Notes: generated by a model from the letters alone, not told the origin. Shown: positions 1 through 7,382, counted from the stretch's first letter. The stretch is 37,587 bases of DNA from Candidatus Allocopromorpha excrementigallinarum (GCA_018714925.1 DVMP01000096.1:1-37587), one strand, 5' to 3'. Made by a program: numbers and translations.

Positions 1-3
1 CGG

Positions 4-1479
4 CTACAGGGAGCTTTCAACAGCCTCCTTCATTTGAGACGCGTCTATTACCCTGTCGTGTCGTACAGGCTTTTTGTCGAGATCTCTGAGACAGCCGGGA
101 ACTTTGACACCGGTTTCCCTTTCGACAGCCTTTATGTAATCAAAGCCGCTGGCCTCCTCCTTAAGTCCGATGGAAAGGGCCACGCTGTCAGCGAACTTGT
201 AAGGGCTGGCGGTGGAGGCTATGAGAGCAGGGGTTTTGTCTCCCGTCTCGGAAACGTAGTCCTCGTATACTTTATAGGCGACAGCGGTATGGGTATCTAT
301 AAGGTAGCCGTGCTCTCTGTACATCCTTCCTATGGTATCGTTGGTGGCCTCCACGTCGGCGGAGCCTCCCCAGAAGGATTCCATCCCTTTTCTTACGGCG
401 TCGCTTACCTGATAGCGTTTTTTCTTATCGAGATCAGCCATAAGGCGTTTTATTTCCTCTCCGTCATTGCCCGCGAGGTGATAGAGGAGCCTTTCAAGAT
501 TACTGGATATGAGTATGTCCATGGAAGGCGAGTTGGTAAGATAGAATTCTCTGTTTATATCGTATACGCCTGTGTTGAAAAAATCGGTCAGCACCTTGTT
601 TTTATTGGAGGCGCATATAAATTTATTTACGGGAATTCCCATTTTAGAGGCGTAGTAGGCGGCCAGGATGTTGCCGAAATTTCCCGTCGGAACAACTATA
701 TTTACCTTGTCTCCATCTTTGATTACTCCTCTTTCCACAAGCTTTACATAGCCGTACACATAGTAGGCGGCCTGAGGAACGAGCCTTCCGATGTTTATGG
801 AATTGGCGGAAGAAAGCCTGCAGCCCTTTGCGGCCAGCTCCCGGGCGAACTCATCGTCGTTGAATATTTTCTTTACTCCCGTCTGGGCGTCGTCGAAGTT
901 TCCCTTAATGGCGAATACATGGGTGTTTTCACCTTCCTGAGTTGTCATCTGCCTTTCCTGAACCTGACTGACTCCCTTGTCAGGAAAAAATACCGTTATT
1001 TCTGTTCCGGGAACATCGGCAAAGCCTTCGAGAGCTGCTTTTCCCGTATCTCCTGAAGTGGCGGTCAGTATGCAGATTTTCTTGTCCTCTTTTTCTTTTT
1101 TCATAGCTGTAGTCAGCAGATAAGGCAGGATGGAAAGAGCCATGTCCTTAAAGGCAGCGGTCTTTCCGTGATAAAGCTCAAGAAAATACGCTCCTCCCGC
1201 CTCTGTCACGGGAACGATCTCCTCCGCCTCGAATTTGCTGTCATAGGCTCCGTCAACACAGGCCCGCATCTCCTCCCCTGTATAGTCGGTAAAAAAGGCC
1301 TTTATTATACTGTAGGCTATATCCTTGTAGGGCTTTCCCTTCATTTGGGAAACGGTCTCGGGAAGAGAGGGTATTGAGTCGGGCACATAAAGTCCCTTAT
1401 CCTCGGCGATGCCCTTTATAACAGCCTGAGCCGCGGTTTTCTTATTTTCGCTTCCTCTGGTGCTCTGATATTTTATCAT
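4..1479 (-). CDS. thrC: Threonine synthase
   Basis: Converts O-phosphohomoserine to threonine plus phosphate using PLP, the last step of threonine biosynthesis, in the cytosol. The 491-residue protein is full length for the long (yeast/E. coli-like) branch and opens with the typical MIKYQSTRG stretch. The PLP lysine lies in HGKTAAFKDMAL near residue 112, and the glycine-rich phosphate-binding loop is in VVPTGNFGNILAAYYA. The stop codon is at the very left edge, so the gene is complete. Its ATG overlaps the coaC stop by four bases (ATGA), so it is the third, translationally coupled gene of coaB-coaC-thrC. No homoserine kinase or homoserine dehydrogenase gene is adjacent inside the window. High certainty from several family motifs. 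Confidence 0.96.
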   Translation of the reverse strand: MIKYQSTRGSENKKTAAQAVIKGIAEDKGLYVPDSIPSLPETVSQMKGKPYKDIAYSIIKAFFTDYTGEEMRACVDGAYDSKFEAEEIVPVTEAGGAYFLELYHGKTAAFKDMALSILPYLLTTAMKKEKEDKKICILTATSGDTGKAALEGFADVPGTEITVFFPDKGVSQVQERQMTTQEGENTHVFAIKGNFDDAQTGVKKIFNDDEFARELAAKGCRLSSANSINIGRLVPQAAYYVYGYVKLVERGVIKDGDKVNIVVPTGNFGNILAAYYASKMGIPVNKFICASNKNKVLTDFFNTGVYDINREFYLTNSPSMDILISSNLERLLYHLAGNDGEEIKRLMADLDKKKRYQVSDAVRKGMESFWGGSADVEATNDTIGRMYREHGYLIDTHTAVAYKVYEDYVSETGDKTPALIASTASPYKFADSVALSIGLKEEASGFDYIKAVERETGVKVPGCLRDLDKKPVRHDRVIDASQMKEAVESSL

Positions 1480-2015
1480 TCTTTAAAACTCCCTTCGATT
1501 ATTTCCACTATTTCGTCTACGTCGGCAAGAGCTCCTCTGCCTGTGACTCCGCAGGCCAGAAGCGACTCCTTGGGCTCTATGAATCTGTATCCCAGAGCTC
1601 TGAGAAATTCAATGTTCTTCTGGACTATGGGATTTTCATACATATTGGTATTCATGGCCGGAGCCAGATATATGGGCGTGGTGGTGGCCGCGGCCATTAC
1701 AGCGGCGCTCAGAAGGTCATCGGCTATGCCTGCTGATATTTTGCCTATTATATTGGCCGAAGCCGGAGCTATGAGCACAAGATCGGCGTTTTGAGCCAGA
1801 TCTATATGCTTTACCTCCTTTGGCAGTCCCTCCTCGAAAAAATCCGTGTGGACCTTGTTCTTGCTGAGGGTCTGTAATGCAAGAGGCGTTATAAACCTGC
1901 TTCCTCCTTCGGTAAGTATTATATGGACGTCATGGCCGTGCTTTGTGAGACGGCTGGTTATATCGACGCCCTTATAGGCAGATATACTGCCTGTTATTCC
2001 AAGTAAAATATTCAT
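1476..2015 (-). CDS. coaC: Phosphopantothenoylcysteine decarboxylase (stand-alone CoaC)
   Basis: FMN-dependent enzyme that decarboxylates 4'-phosphopantothenoylcysteine to 4'-phosphopantetheine in coenzyme A synthesis. The 179 residues hold the flavoprotein hallmarks: ILLGITGSISAYK at the N-terminus, the active-site histidine in KHIDLAQNAD, the PAMNTNMYENP motif, and the substrate clamp with its cysteine in LLACGVTGRGALAD. Most bacteria fuse this domain to CoaB as Dfp; here it is separate, as in streptococci and some Clostridia. Its ATG overlaps the coaB stop by one base (TGATG) and its stop overlaps the thrC start, so all three are coupled. The family assignment is firm; split CoaC is chosen because the synthetase half is the next gene upstream. 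Confidence 0.95.
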   Translation of the reverse strand: MNILLGITGSISAYKGVDITSRLTKHGHDVHIILTEGGSRFITPLALQTLSKNKVHTDFFEEGLPKEVKHIDLAQNADLVLIAPASANIIGKISAGIADDLLSAAVMAAATTTPIYLAPAMNTNMYENPIVQKNIEFLRALGYRFIEPKESLLACGVTGRGALADVDEIVEIIEGSFKE

Positions 2016-2728
2016 CAGCGGTTCCTTTCTTTTACAGTTTCCATTGTTCGGCGGGCAATCATTTCGGCGATTTCCTCCTTGGTCTCCATTATATCATATG
2101 TTTTATCTCTGTGTATCAGATATCCTCTGTGAAAATCAGCTCCGATCTCCTTCAGGTCATTGGCGAGGACAAAATCACAGTCGTTTTTTTCCATGAGACG
2201 GCAGGCTACGCCTATAAGCTCCCTGTGGGGAACGCCGCTCAGCAGCTTAAACCCTGTGAGGATTGTCCCCGGGCTCAGCTTTTTAATAATGCCTATTACC
2301 TTTGGCGATCTTTTCATATGAATCACAAGATCATCTATATCGGAGCTTATTTTATTCCCCGAAAGCTCAGCTTTGTCCATGGGATCCTCAAGGCCTCTTA
2401 TTATGTCGAGAGTGGTTACCTCATTGACCATATAGTCGCTTACAGCCATGGCGTGTATTACGGCATCTATTTTTTCCTCTGTCAGAAGCCTTTCAAGAGC
2501 TTCCTTAAGATCCATAACGCCCCCGATCCGTATGTGGGAAACCTTGTCTCCTTCAATGAAGTCGGCTCTTTCCCCGTGGAGATAATAGATCCTTTCCAGG
2601 ACGTCGCTGTAATTATCCGCGAAGGCCTTTCCGATGGCATAGCCCAGCCTCCCTGTAGAGGAATTGGTAATGGTTCTTACATCGTCTATTCTTTCGCTGG
2701 TTCCTCCCGCTGTTATTATTATCTTCAT
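2015..2728 (-). CDS. coaB: Phosphopantothenate-cysteine ligase (stand-alone CoaB)
   Basis: Joins 4'-phosphopantothenate to cysteine, the step before CoaC. The 237-residue protein starts MKIIITAGGTSERIDDVR, contains the SSTGRLGYAIGKAF nucleotide-binding segment, HAMAVSDYMV, and a late lysine in TGFKLLSG that matches the conserved active-site lysine of the family. The size fits the separate streptococcal-type CoaB, not the fused Dfp C-terminal half. It is the first gene of the minus-strand operon, about 45 bases downstream of a perfect-consensus promoter. The stop overlaps the coaC ATG by one base. Whether it uses CTP or ATP cannot be read from the sequence. Confidence 0.92.
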   Translation of the reverse strand: MKIIITAGGTSERIDDVRTITNSSTGRLGYAIGKAFADNYSDVLERIYYLHGERADFIEGDKVSHIRIGGVMDLKEALERLLTEEKIDAVIHAMAVSDYMVNEVTTLDIIRGLEDPMDKAELSGNKISSDIDDLVIHMKRSPKVIGIIKKLSPGTILTGFKLLSGVPHRELIGVACRLMEKNDCDFVLANDLKEIGADFHRGYLIHRDKTYDIMETKEEIAEMIARRTMETVKERNR

Positions 2729-2773
2729 GTTTTTTCTTATTCCTCGCTGCTTTTCAATGGTTTCATGGGTTGA

Positions 2774-2802
2774 ATTATAGCCTTTAAAGAAGTCTCTGTC
2801 AA
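2774..2802 (-). promoter_or_regulatory. Perfect-consensus sigma-A promoter for coaB-coaC-thrC
   Basis: On the minus strand TTGACA (2802-2797) and TATAAT (2779-2774) are separated by exactly 17 bases. Transcription should start near 2767, giving a leader of about 40 bases before the coaB ATG. Both hexamers match consensus fully, which suggests strong constitutive expression unless a repressor acts. Confidence 0.85.
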
Positions 2803-2839
2803 TGAAGGTTTCATTAAATATGAGAGCTTTATATGGATT

Positions 2840-2868
2840 TTGGAGAGGTTTGTGGTATACTCTATATA
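2840..2868 (+). promoter_or_regulatory. Probable promoter of the lipoprotein gene
   Basis: TTGGAG (2840-2845) and TATATA (2863-2868) with a 17-base spacer lie about 45 bases upstream of the lipoprotein ATG. An overlapping TATACT at 2856-2861 is an alternative -10. The match is moderate. Confidence 0.45.
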
Positions 2869-2911
2869 AACGGAATGAAGTCAGATGAGATCAGTTTAAG
2901 GAGATCGTGTT

Positions 2912-3502
2912 ATGAGAATCAATAAAAAAGCTTTCGTGGCTTTTACAGCCGCCCTATTATGTCTGGCCCTCGGTTCATGCGGAGGAAGCTCCGCCATCAG
3001 CGGAGATCCGACTGCCTTTTCAAACGCAGATGAATCCTTCTCCATAGAGCTTCCCGCCTCGGGGGAAGACGACTGGACAGTAAATGAAGAGACCACGGGA
3101 GATGTGCTTGATATCTCAAACAAAGACGACACAGTTAATATACAGATACAGTGCCTTTCCAAAAGTCAGGCTCAGTACATAGCGGAGGATCTGGCAGAAT
3201 ACGAGCAGTATTCAATGATAAATACTCTAAGCGATATACTCGGAGATATAACCCTTGAGGATGCCCAGGTGGAGCTGCCGGATTTCATTATATCGGGAGA
3301 GGCAGAGACATTTACTCTTGACGATGGAAGCGATTCCGCTGTGGGGACCGTAATATTTATGGAAAGCGAGTCCTGTTATTATACGTACCTTATAATGGCT
3401 ACAAAGGACATGTACGATGAAAATGAAAGCGTTCTTATGGGCAGCGTTCTCTCTCTTCAGGAGCTGACTTCAGTTCCTGAGAGCAGCGACAGCGAGTCCT
3501 GA
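2912..3502 (+). CDS. Putative secreted lipoprotein of unknown function
   Basis: I do not recognise a specific function. The 196-residue product has a basic start (MRINKKAF), a hydrophobic stretch and a lipobox LGSC at about residues 20-23, so the mature protein should begin with a lipid-modified cysteine and be anchored outside the membrane. The rest is acidic, rich in Ser, Asp and Glu, with few lysines and a Ser-rich tail. The layout (SFSIELPASG and tryptophan early, YYTYLIMATKDMY late, then a final helix) is faintly like PsbP/DUF1795-type lipoproteins, but this is only an impression. The start is supported by AAGGAG about ten bases before the ATG. It is monocistronic: own promoter, terminator after it, divergent from coaB. 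Confidence 0.8.
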   Translation: MRINKKAFVAFTAALLCLALGSCGGSSAISGDPTAFSNADESFSIELPASGEDDWTVNEETTGDVLDISNKDDTVNIQIQCLSKSQAQYIAEDLAEYEQYSMINTLSDILGDITLEDAQVELPDFIISGEAETFTLDDGSDSAVGTVIFMESESCYYTYLIMATKDMYDENESVLMGSVLSLQELTSVPESSDSES

Positions 3503-3521
3503 CATATCATAAGCCGGATGG

Positions 3522-3559
3522 AAGCCTTATCGGAGATTGTTTTCCGGCAAGGCTTTTTT
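3522..3559 (+). terminator. Intrinsic terminator after the lipoprotein gene
   Basis: Arms AAGCCTT (3522-3528) and AAGGCTT (3549-3555), with an inner CGGA/TCCG pairing, run directly into six T residues (3554-3559). It separates the lipoprotein gene from the perR promoter. Confidence 0.8.
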
Positions 3560-3598
3560 GCTGCAGCTAAAAGTATGAAAAAAATTCGCGGCACACTA

Positions 3599-3627
3599 TT
3601 GACATTATATTTTAAATAAGATATAAT
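3599..3627 (+). promoter_or_regulatory. Perfect-consensus promoter of perR-rbr
   Basis: TTGACA (3599-3604) and TATAAT (3622-3627) have a 17-base spacer. Transcription would start near 3634, only about 18 bases before the perR ATG, so no longer perR start is possible from this promoter. Confidence 0.85.
3604..3627. promoter_or_regulatory. Candidate PerR/Fur-type operator (autoregulation)
   Basis: The promoter spacer and -10 form an inverted repeat: ATTATATTTT (3604-3613), AAAT, then AAGATATAAT (3618-3627). The arms pair at nine of ten positions. It is AT-rich like known PerR and Fur boxes (TTATAAT-type half sites) and covers the -10, as expected for a repressor that controls its own gene. It is not an exact match to the Bacillus PerR box. 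Confidence 0.5.
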
Positions 3628-3651
3628 CTCATTAAGAAAGGGGGCCGAAGC

Positions 3652-4080
3652 ATGGGGCGCAATACTATACAGCAGGATATAATAGAAGCGGCGGTAAAGA
3701 GCATGAAAAACCATCCTTCGCCTGATCAGGTTTTCGACCGGGTAAAGGAAAGCTATCCCAACATAGGAAGGGCCACGGTTTACAGGGTGCTCAACAGACT
3801 GGCCGATAGGGGTGAGATAAAAAAGGTGAGCATTCCCAATACAGCCGACAGATTTGACTTCAGAACCGATGAGCACGTGCATCTTCACTGTACAGTATGC
3901 AACAGAGTATTTGATCTGAAGGATGAGAGAATTACAGAAGCCCTGAAAACCATGGAAAAGGGACTTGTGGACAGAGAAGGAAATGAGCTGGAGGGGTTTA
4001 AAATCGCTGAAGGAAATCTTTCTTTTAAAGGAGTATGCGGAGAGTGTCAGAAAAAGGAAAATCAGGGGAAAAGACCTTAA
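3652..4080 (+). CDS. perR: Fur-family regulator, PerR type
   Basis: Metal-dependent DNA-binding repressor, most likely the peroxide sensor of the PerR branch. The 142 residues have a winged helix (PNIGRATVYRVLNRLADRGE as recognition region), the metal-sensing set (His in KNHPSP, Asp in RFDF, the HVHLHC histidines, Asp in VFDLKD) and two CxxC pairs (CTVC, CGEC) for structural zinc. The Asp in RFDF sits where Bacillus PerR has Asp85 while Fur has Glu, which favours PerR. Compared with Bacillus PerR it lacks about 20 N-terminal residues. The nearby promoter and the purine-rich AAGGGGG site confirm the start. It is followed after 45 bases by rubrerythrin, a common PerR target. Confidence 0.88.
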   Translation: MGRNTIQQDIIEAAVKSMKNHPSPDQVFDRVKESYPNIGRATVYRVLNRLADRGEIKKVSIPNTADRFDFRTDEHVHLHCTVCNRVFDLKDERITEALKTMEKGLVDREGNELEGFKIAEGNLSFKGVCGECQKKENQGKRP

Positions 4081-4125
4081 AGCGGGAATTTGAGTAAACA
4101 GTAAAACAGAAAGGGAGGAATTTAC

Positions 4126-4668
4126 ATGAAGAATTTAAAGGGAACGAAAACAGAAGCCAATCTGATGACAGCCTTTGCCGGAGAATCACAGGCGCACACC
4201 AAGTATAACTATTTTGCCAGCCAGGCAAAGAAGGACGGATACGTTCAGATATCCAACATATTTGCCGAAACGGCAGCCAATGAAAAGGAGCACGCTAAAA
4301 TATGGTTCAAGCTTCTTGAGGGAGGCTCCATAAAGGATACCATGAGCAATCTCCAGGCCGCGGCAGATGGGGAAAATTACGAGTGGACAGACATGTACGC
4401 GGGCTTTGCCAAGGAAGCAAGAGAAGAGGGCTTCGATGATATTGCGGAGCTTTTCGAAGGAGTGGCGGCTATAGAAAAGGAGCATGAAGAAAGATATAAG
4501 AAGCTTCTGGCCAACATAAAGGATGGCGTCGTATTTGAGAGAAAGCCTGAAGTCGTATGGCAGTGCAGCAACTGCGGACATATAGTAAGAGGAGAGAAGG
4601 CTCCTGATGTATGCCCTGTATGCGCTCACCCTCAGGCCCATTTCCAGATAAAGCCTGAAAACTATTAA
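4126..4668 (+). CDS. rbr: Rubrerythrin
   Basis: Non-haem di-iron peroxidase that reduces hydrogen peroxide in anaerobes, using electrons passed through its rubredoxin domain. The 180-residue protein has the four-helix ferritin-like domain first, with iron-ligand motifs AGESQAH (helix 1), ANEKEHA (helix 2) and IEKEHEERY (helix 4). A C-terminal rubredoxin follows from about residue 143, with CSNCGH and CPVCAHP as the Cys4 iron site. It is conventional in order (ferritin-like domain before rubredoxin), not a reverse rubrerythrin. A strong AGGGAGGAA site precedes the ATG. Co-transcription with perR is likely, so it should be derepressed under peroxide stress. Confidence 0.96.
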   Translation: MKNLKGTKTEANLMTAFAGESQAHTKYNYFASQAKKDGYVQISNIFAETAANEKEHAKIWFKLLEGGSIKDTMSNLQAAADGENYEWTDMYAGFAKEAREEGFDDIAELFEGVAAIEKEHEERYKKLLANIKDGVVFERKPEVVWQCSNCGHIVRGEKAPDVCPVCAHPQAHFQIKPENY

Positions 4669-4680
4669 TATTACAGACAG

Positions 4681-4750
4681 CTCCTCTCTGATTTTCAGAG
4701 GAGGGGAAGCAGAGGCCGACTGAAGGGAAAAGGACGGCCTCTGTCTTTTT
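4681..4750 (+). terminator. Double hairpin terminator after rbr
   Basis: A first hairpin (CTCCTCT at 4681-4687 with AGAGGAG) is followed by a 9-bp stem CAGAGGCCG (4710-4718) / CGGCCTCTG (4735-4743) and a T run at 4746-4750. The second is a classic intrinsic terminator. Confidence 0.8.
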
Positions 4751-4772
4751 GTAAAAAAATTAATTTTTGCTG

Positions 4773-4800
4773 TTCACATATGAGATTTTTATGTTATAAT
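4773..4800 (+). promoter_or_regulatory. Promoter of the tRNA-Glu gene
   Basis: TTCACA (4773-4778) and TATAAT (4795-4800) with a 16-base spacer; the predicted start is only about 12 bases before the mature tRNA 5' end. Confidence 0.7.
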
Positions 4801-4818
4801 GGCAGATGTAAATGACCT

Positions 4819-4893
4819 GCTCTCTTGGTCAAGTGGTTAAGACGTCGCCCTCTCACGGCGGAATCAGGGGTTCGACTCCCCTAGGGAGTACCA
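4819..4893 (+). tRNA. tRNA-Glu (anticodon CUC)
   Basis: A full cloverleaf of 75 bases with encoded CCA. D arm GTC/GAC (4828-4843), anticodon arm TCGCC/GGCGG (4845-4861) with loop CTCTCAC so the anticodon is CUC, four-base variable loop, T arm AGGGG-TTCGACT-CCCCT (4866-4882). The acceptor is GCTCTCT (4819-4825) against AGGGAGT (4883-4889), discriminator A, CCA. The first acceptor pair is G1-U72, a wobble where tRNA-Glu normally has G1-C72. It stands alone with its own promoter and terminator, immediately before hemB-hemL. Confidence 0.95.
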
Positions 4894-4898
4894 GAAGC

Positions 4899-4930
4899 GG
4901 AGATGCTTTAACGCATCTCCTTATTTTTTC
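4899..4930 (+). terminator. Terminator after tRNA-Glu
   Basis: Perfect 8-bp stem GGAGATGC (4899-4906) / GCATCTCC (4913-4920) followed by a T-rich run (4921-4929). Confidence 0.85.
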
Positions 4931-4943
4931 TCAGGGCCTGTAT

Positions 4944-4972
4944 TTGCAGGGCTTTGAACGTTGAAATATACC
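4944..4972 (+). promoter_or_regulatory. Possible promoter of hemB-hemL
   Basis: TTGCAG (4944-4949) and TATACC (4967-4972) with a 17-base spacer lie between the tRNA terminator and the hemB start. It is the best candidate in this gap but not a strong match. Confidence 0.4.
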
Positions 4973-5021
4973 CAAGAGCATTAATTAATCTCATGTACCG
5001 GCAGTGAAAGGAGACAGCGAC

Positions 5022-6005
5022 ATGGAATTAACAAAACGGCCCAGAAGGCTCAGAATGGACGGGCGGGTCAGAGATATGATCCGTGAAACGAGGATATCAA
5101 AGAAATCTCTTATATACCCCATCTTTGTAGAGGAGGGTGAAAATATCATCCGTGAAATCGCGGAAATGCCGGGGCAGAAGCGCTACAGCCCCGATACCCT
5201 GCCTTACGCTCTGGAAGAAGCGGCCGGGGCGGGAGTTCAGAGCATTATGTTTTTCGGTGTTCCAAAGCATAAGGATGAATGCGGAAGCCAGGCCTATGAT
5301 CCTCACGGGATAATACAGGAGACCATGAGGATAGCCAAAAAAGAGGTGCCGGAGCTTCTTTACATAGGCGACGTATGTATGTGCGAATATACAAGCCACG
5401 GTCACTGCGGTATAATTAAGGGAGACAGCGTTGACAATGACAAGACACTTCCCCTTCTGGCGAAAACAGCAGTATCTCAGGTGGAGGCGGGAGCCGATAT
5501 GGTTGCTCCTTCCGATATGATGGACGGAAGGATCGGCGTAATCCGAAGAGCTCTTGACGAAGCCGGATACATAGACACGCCGATTATGTCCTACGCGGCC
5601 AAATACGCCTCAGCCTTTTACGGACCCTTCCGAAACGCGGCCGGATCGGACAACTTCAAGGGAAACAGAAAGACATATCAGATGGACTGGCATAACCGCA
5701 GAGAAGCCTTAAAGGAAGTGGATATGGATTTAGAAGAAGGCGCGGACATTATTATGGTAAAGCCGGCTCTGTCATATCTGGATATAATAAGAGAGACGAG
5801 GGACAGATCCCCTGTACCTGTGGCTGCCTACAGCGTCAGCGGAGAGTACGCCATGATTAAAGCGGCCGGAGCCCGGGGCCTGATAGACGAGAAGGCTGTT
5901 ATCGCGGAAACAGCCACCAGTATCTATCGTGCGGGAGCGGAGCTTTTAATAACATATTTTGCAAAGGAAATCGCGGAGATGATAGATGAAGGGAGAATCG
6001 GGTAA
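5022..6005 (+). CDS. hemB: Porphobilinogen synthase (5-aminolevulinate dehydratase)
   Basis: Condenses two 5-aminolevulinate molecules to porphobilinogen. The Schiff-base lysines are visible in YAAKYASAFYGPFR and IIMVKPALSYLDI. The zinc-type cysteine cluster is intact in CMCEYTSHGHCGI (C-x-C-x7-C), so this is a zinc-dependent form. The frame stays open upstream to a GTG at 5004, but AAGGAGA at 5008-5014 is a ribosome site placed for the ATG at 5022; I use that start, giving 327 residues beginning MELTKRPRRLR. The stop overlaps the hemL ATG by one base (TAATG), so the two are coupled. It lies downstream of tRNA-Glu and is separated from the B12-controlled operon by a terminator. Confidence 0.96.
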   Translation: MELTKRPRRLRMDGRVRDMIRETRISKKSLIYPIFVEEGENIIREIAEMPGQKRYSPDTLPYALEEAAGAGVQSIMFFGVPKHKDECGSQAYDPHGIIQETMRIAKKEVPELLYIGDVCMCEYTSHGHCGIIKGDSVDNDKTLPLLAKTAVSQVEAGADMVAPSDMMDGRIGVIRRALDEAGYIDTPIMSYAAKYASAFYGPFRNAAGSDNFKGNRKTYQMDWHNRREALKEVDMDLEEGADIIMVKPALSYLDIIRETRDRSPVPVAAYSVSGEYAMIKAAGARGLIDEKAVIAETATSIYRAGAELLITYFAKEIAEMIDEGRIG

Positions 6006-7294
6006 TGGCAAATACAGCTAAGTCAGCCGCCCTCTTTGAGGAGGCTCAGAAGTACATACCGGGAGGAGTCAACAGTCCGGCAAGGGCCTTTCAGGCGGTG
6101 GGAGACACTCCTCGCTTTATAAAAAAGGCGGAGGCTCAGTATCTCTATGATGAAGACGACAATAAGATGATAGATTACATAGGCTCCTGGGGGCCTATGA
6201 TACTGGGAAACAATCATCCGGCGGTGCTGGAGGCGGTGAGAGAGGTTATTGAAGACGGATTAAGCTTTGGCGCGGCCACGGCAAGAGAAGTGGATATGGC
6301 AAAGCTGGTATGCGAAATTGTGCCTTCCGTTGAGATGGTGCGCATGGTAAATTCCGGAACAGAAGCCGCCATGAGCGCCCTCAGGACGGCCAGAGGATAT
6401 ACGGGAAGAAACAGAATTATAAAATTCGAAGGCTGCTATCACGGGCACAGCGACGGACTCCTTGTAAAGGCAGGCTCAGGGCTTATAGCCGAGGGAGGCA
6501 CTCCCGACAGCGCGGGAGTAACACCGGGATGCGCCCAGGACACCTTAACGGCCCGATACAATGATTTTGAAAGCGTGGAAAAGCTTTTCAGCGCCTATAA
6601 GGGGGAGATCGCCGCGGTGATTCTCGAGCCTGTGGCAGCCAATATGGGAGTTGTACCGCCTGAAAAGGAATTTCTGGAAAAGATCAGAAAAATATGTACC
6701 GAGGAAGGGACGGTCCTGATTTTCGATGAAGTGATCACAGGCTTTCGCCTGGCACTGGGAGGTGCGCAGGAGCTTCTCGGCATAAAACCGGATCTTTCCA
6801 CCTTCGGCAAGATCATCGGAGGGGGTATGCCTGTAGGCGCTTACGGCGGAAAGAAAGAAATCATGGAGGTTGTGGCTCCTCTGGGGCCTGTATATCAGGC
6901 GGGAACCCTCAGCGGAAACCCGGTGGCCATGGCGGCCGGAATAGCGCAGCTGACATATCTCAAAGAGCATCCTCAGGTATACGAGAGAATCAGCTCCCTG
7001 GGACAGCGTCTGTACGGAGGCCTTGAGAAAATCGTAAAAAAGGCCGGCGCAGGATGCACCGTCAATTTCATAGGCTCCATAGGAACCCTCTACTTTACCG
7101 ACAGAAAGGTAAGGGACTTTGCGGGAGCCAAAACGGCAGATCTCAGTCGTTATGCCGACTATTTCAAGTTTATGCTGAATAAAGGAAGCTATTTTGCCCC
7201 GGCTCAGTTTGAAGCCATGTTTCTGTCAAATGCCCATAGTGAGGAGGATATTGACAGGACGCTGGCTTCGGCGGAGGAGTATTTCAGGGCATAG
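6005..7294 (+). CDS. hemL: Glutamate-1-semialdehyde 2,1-aminomutase
   Basis: PLP enzyme that turns glutamate-1-semialdehyde, the HemA product, into 5-aminolevulinate: the second step of the C5 route. The 429 residues match the usual length. Landmarks are the N-terminal YIPGGVNSPARAF, the glycine/serine phosphate site NSGTEAAMSALRTARG, the PLP-ring aspartate in IFDEVITGFR and the catalytic lysine in STFGKIIGGGMPVGAY near residue 269. It is coupled to hemB by a one-base overlap and followed by a hairpin terminator, so hemB-hemL is a two-gene unit outside riboswitch control. Its partner hemA is about 4 kb downstream, inside the riboswitch operon. Confidence 0.97.
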   Translation: MANTAKSAALFEEAQKYIPGGVNSPARAFQAVGDTPRFIKKAEAQYLYDEDDNKMIDYIGSWGPMILGNNHPAVLEAVREVIEDGLSFGAATAREVDMAKLVCEIVPSVEMVRMVNSGTEAAMSALRTARGYTGRNRIIKFEGCYHGHSDGLLVKAGSGLIAEGGTPDSAGVTPGCAQDTLTARYNDFESVEKLFSAYKGEIAAVILEPVAANMGVVPPEKEFLEKIRKICTEEGTVLIFDEVITGFRLALGGAQELLGIKPDLSTFGKIIGGGMPVGAYGGKKEIMEVVAPLGPVYQAGTLSGNPVAMAAGIAQLTYLKEHPQVYERISSLGQRLYGGLEKIVKKAGAGCTVNFIGSIGTLYFTDRKVRDFAGAKTADLSRYADYFKFMLNKGSYFAPAQFEAMFLSNAHSEEDIDRTLASAEEYFRA

Positions 7295-7304
7295 TGAGCA
7301 CAGG

Positions 7305-7336
7305 AAGGTGTCGTGATTTCGTTCAGGCACCTTTTT
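7305..7336 (+). terminator. Terminator after hemL
   Basis: Stem AAGGTGTC (7305-7312) / GGCACCTT (7326-7333), eight pairs with one G-U, followed by five T residues. It isolates hemB-hemL from the cobalamin operon, though read-through is possible. Confidence 0.7.
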
Positions 7337-7370
7337 AAATATATTTTTATATCAATTTAAATATATTTTT
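7334..7370. repeat. Two 15-bp AT-rich direct repeats
   Basis: TTTAAATATATTTTT occurs at 7334-7348 and again at 7356-7370, a 22-base period. The pair sits just upstream of the -35 of the riboswitch operon promoter and could be an UP-element-like or curved region. No specific regulator is identified. Confidence 0.6.
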
Positions 7371-7382
7371 GAGAAAGGCGCC

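Noticed and set aside
34..1056. Long plus-strand open frame of 340 codons
   Set aside because: It lies fully antisense to thrC, whose protein has clear family motifs; the plus-strand product has no recognisable domain or ribosome site.
5004..5021. GTG start for hemB
   Set aside because: The AAGGAGA ribosome site lies inside this extension and is placed for the ATG at 5022.
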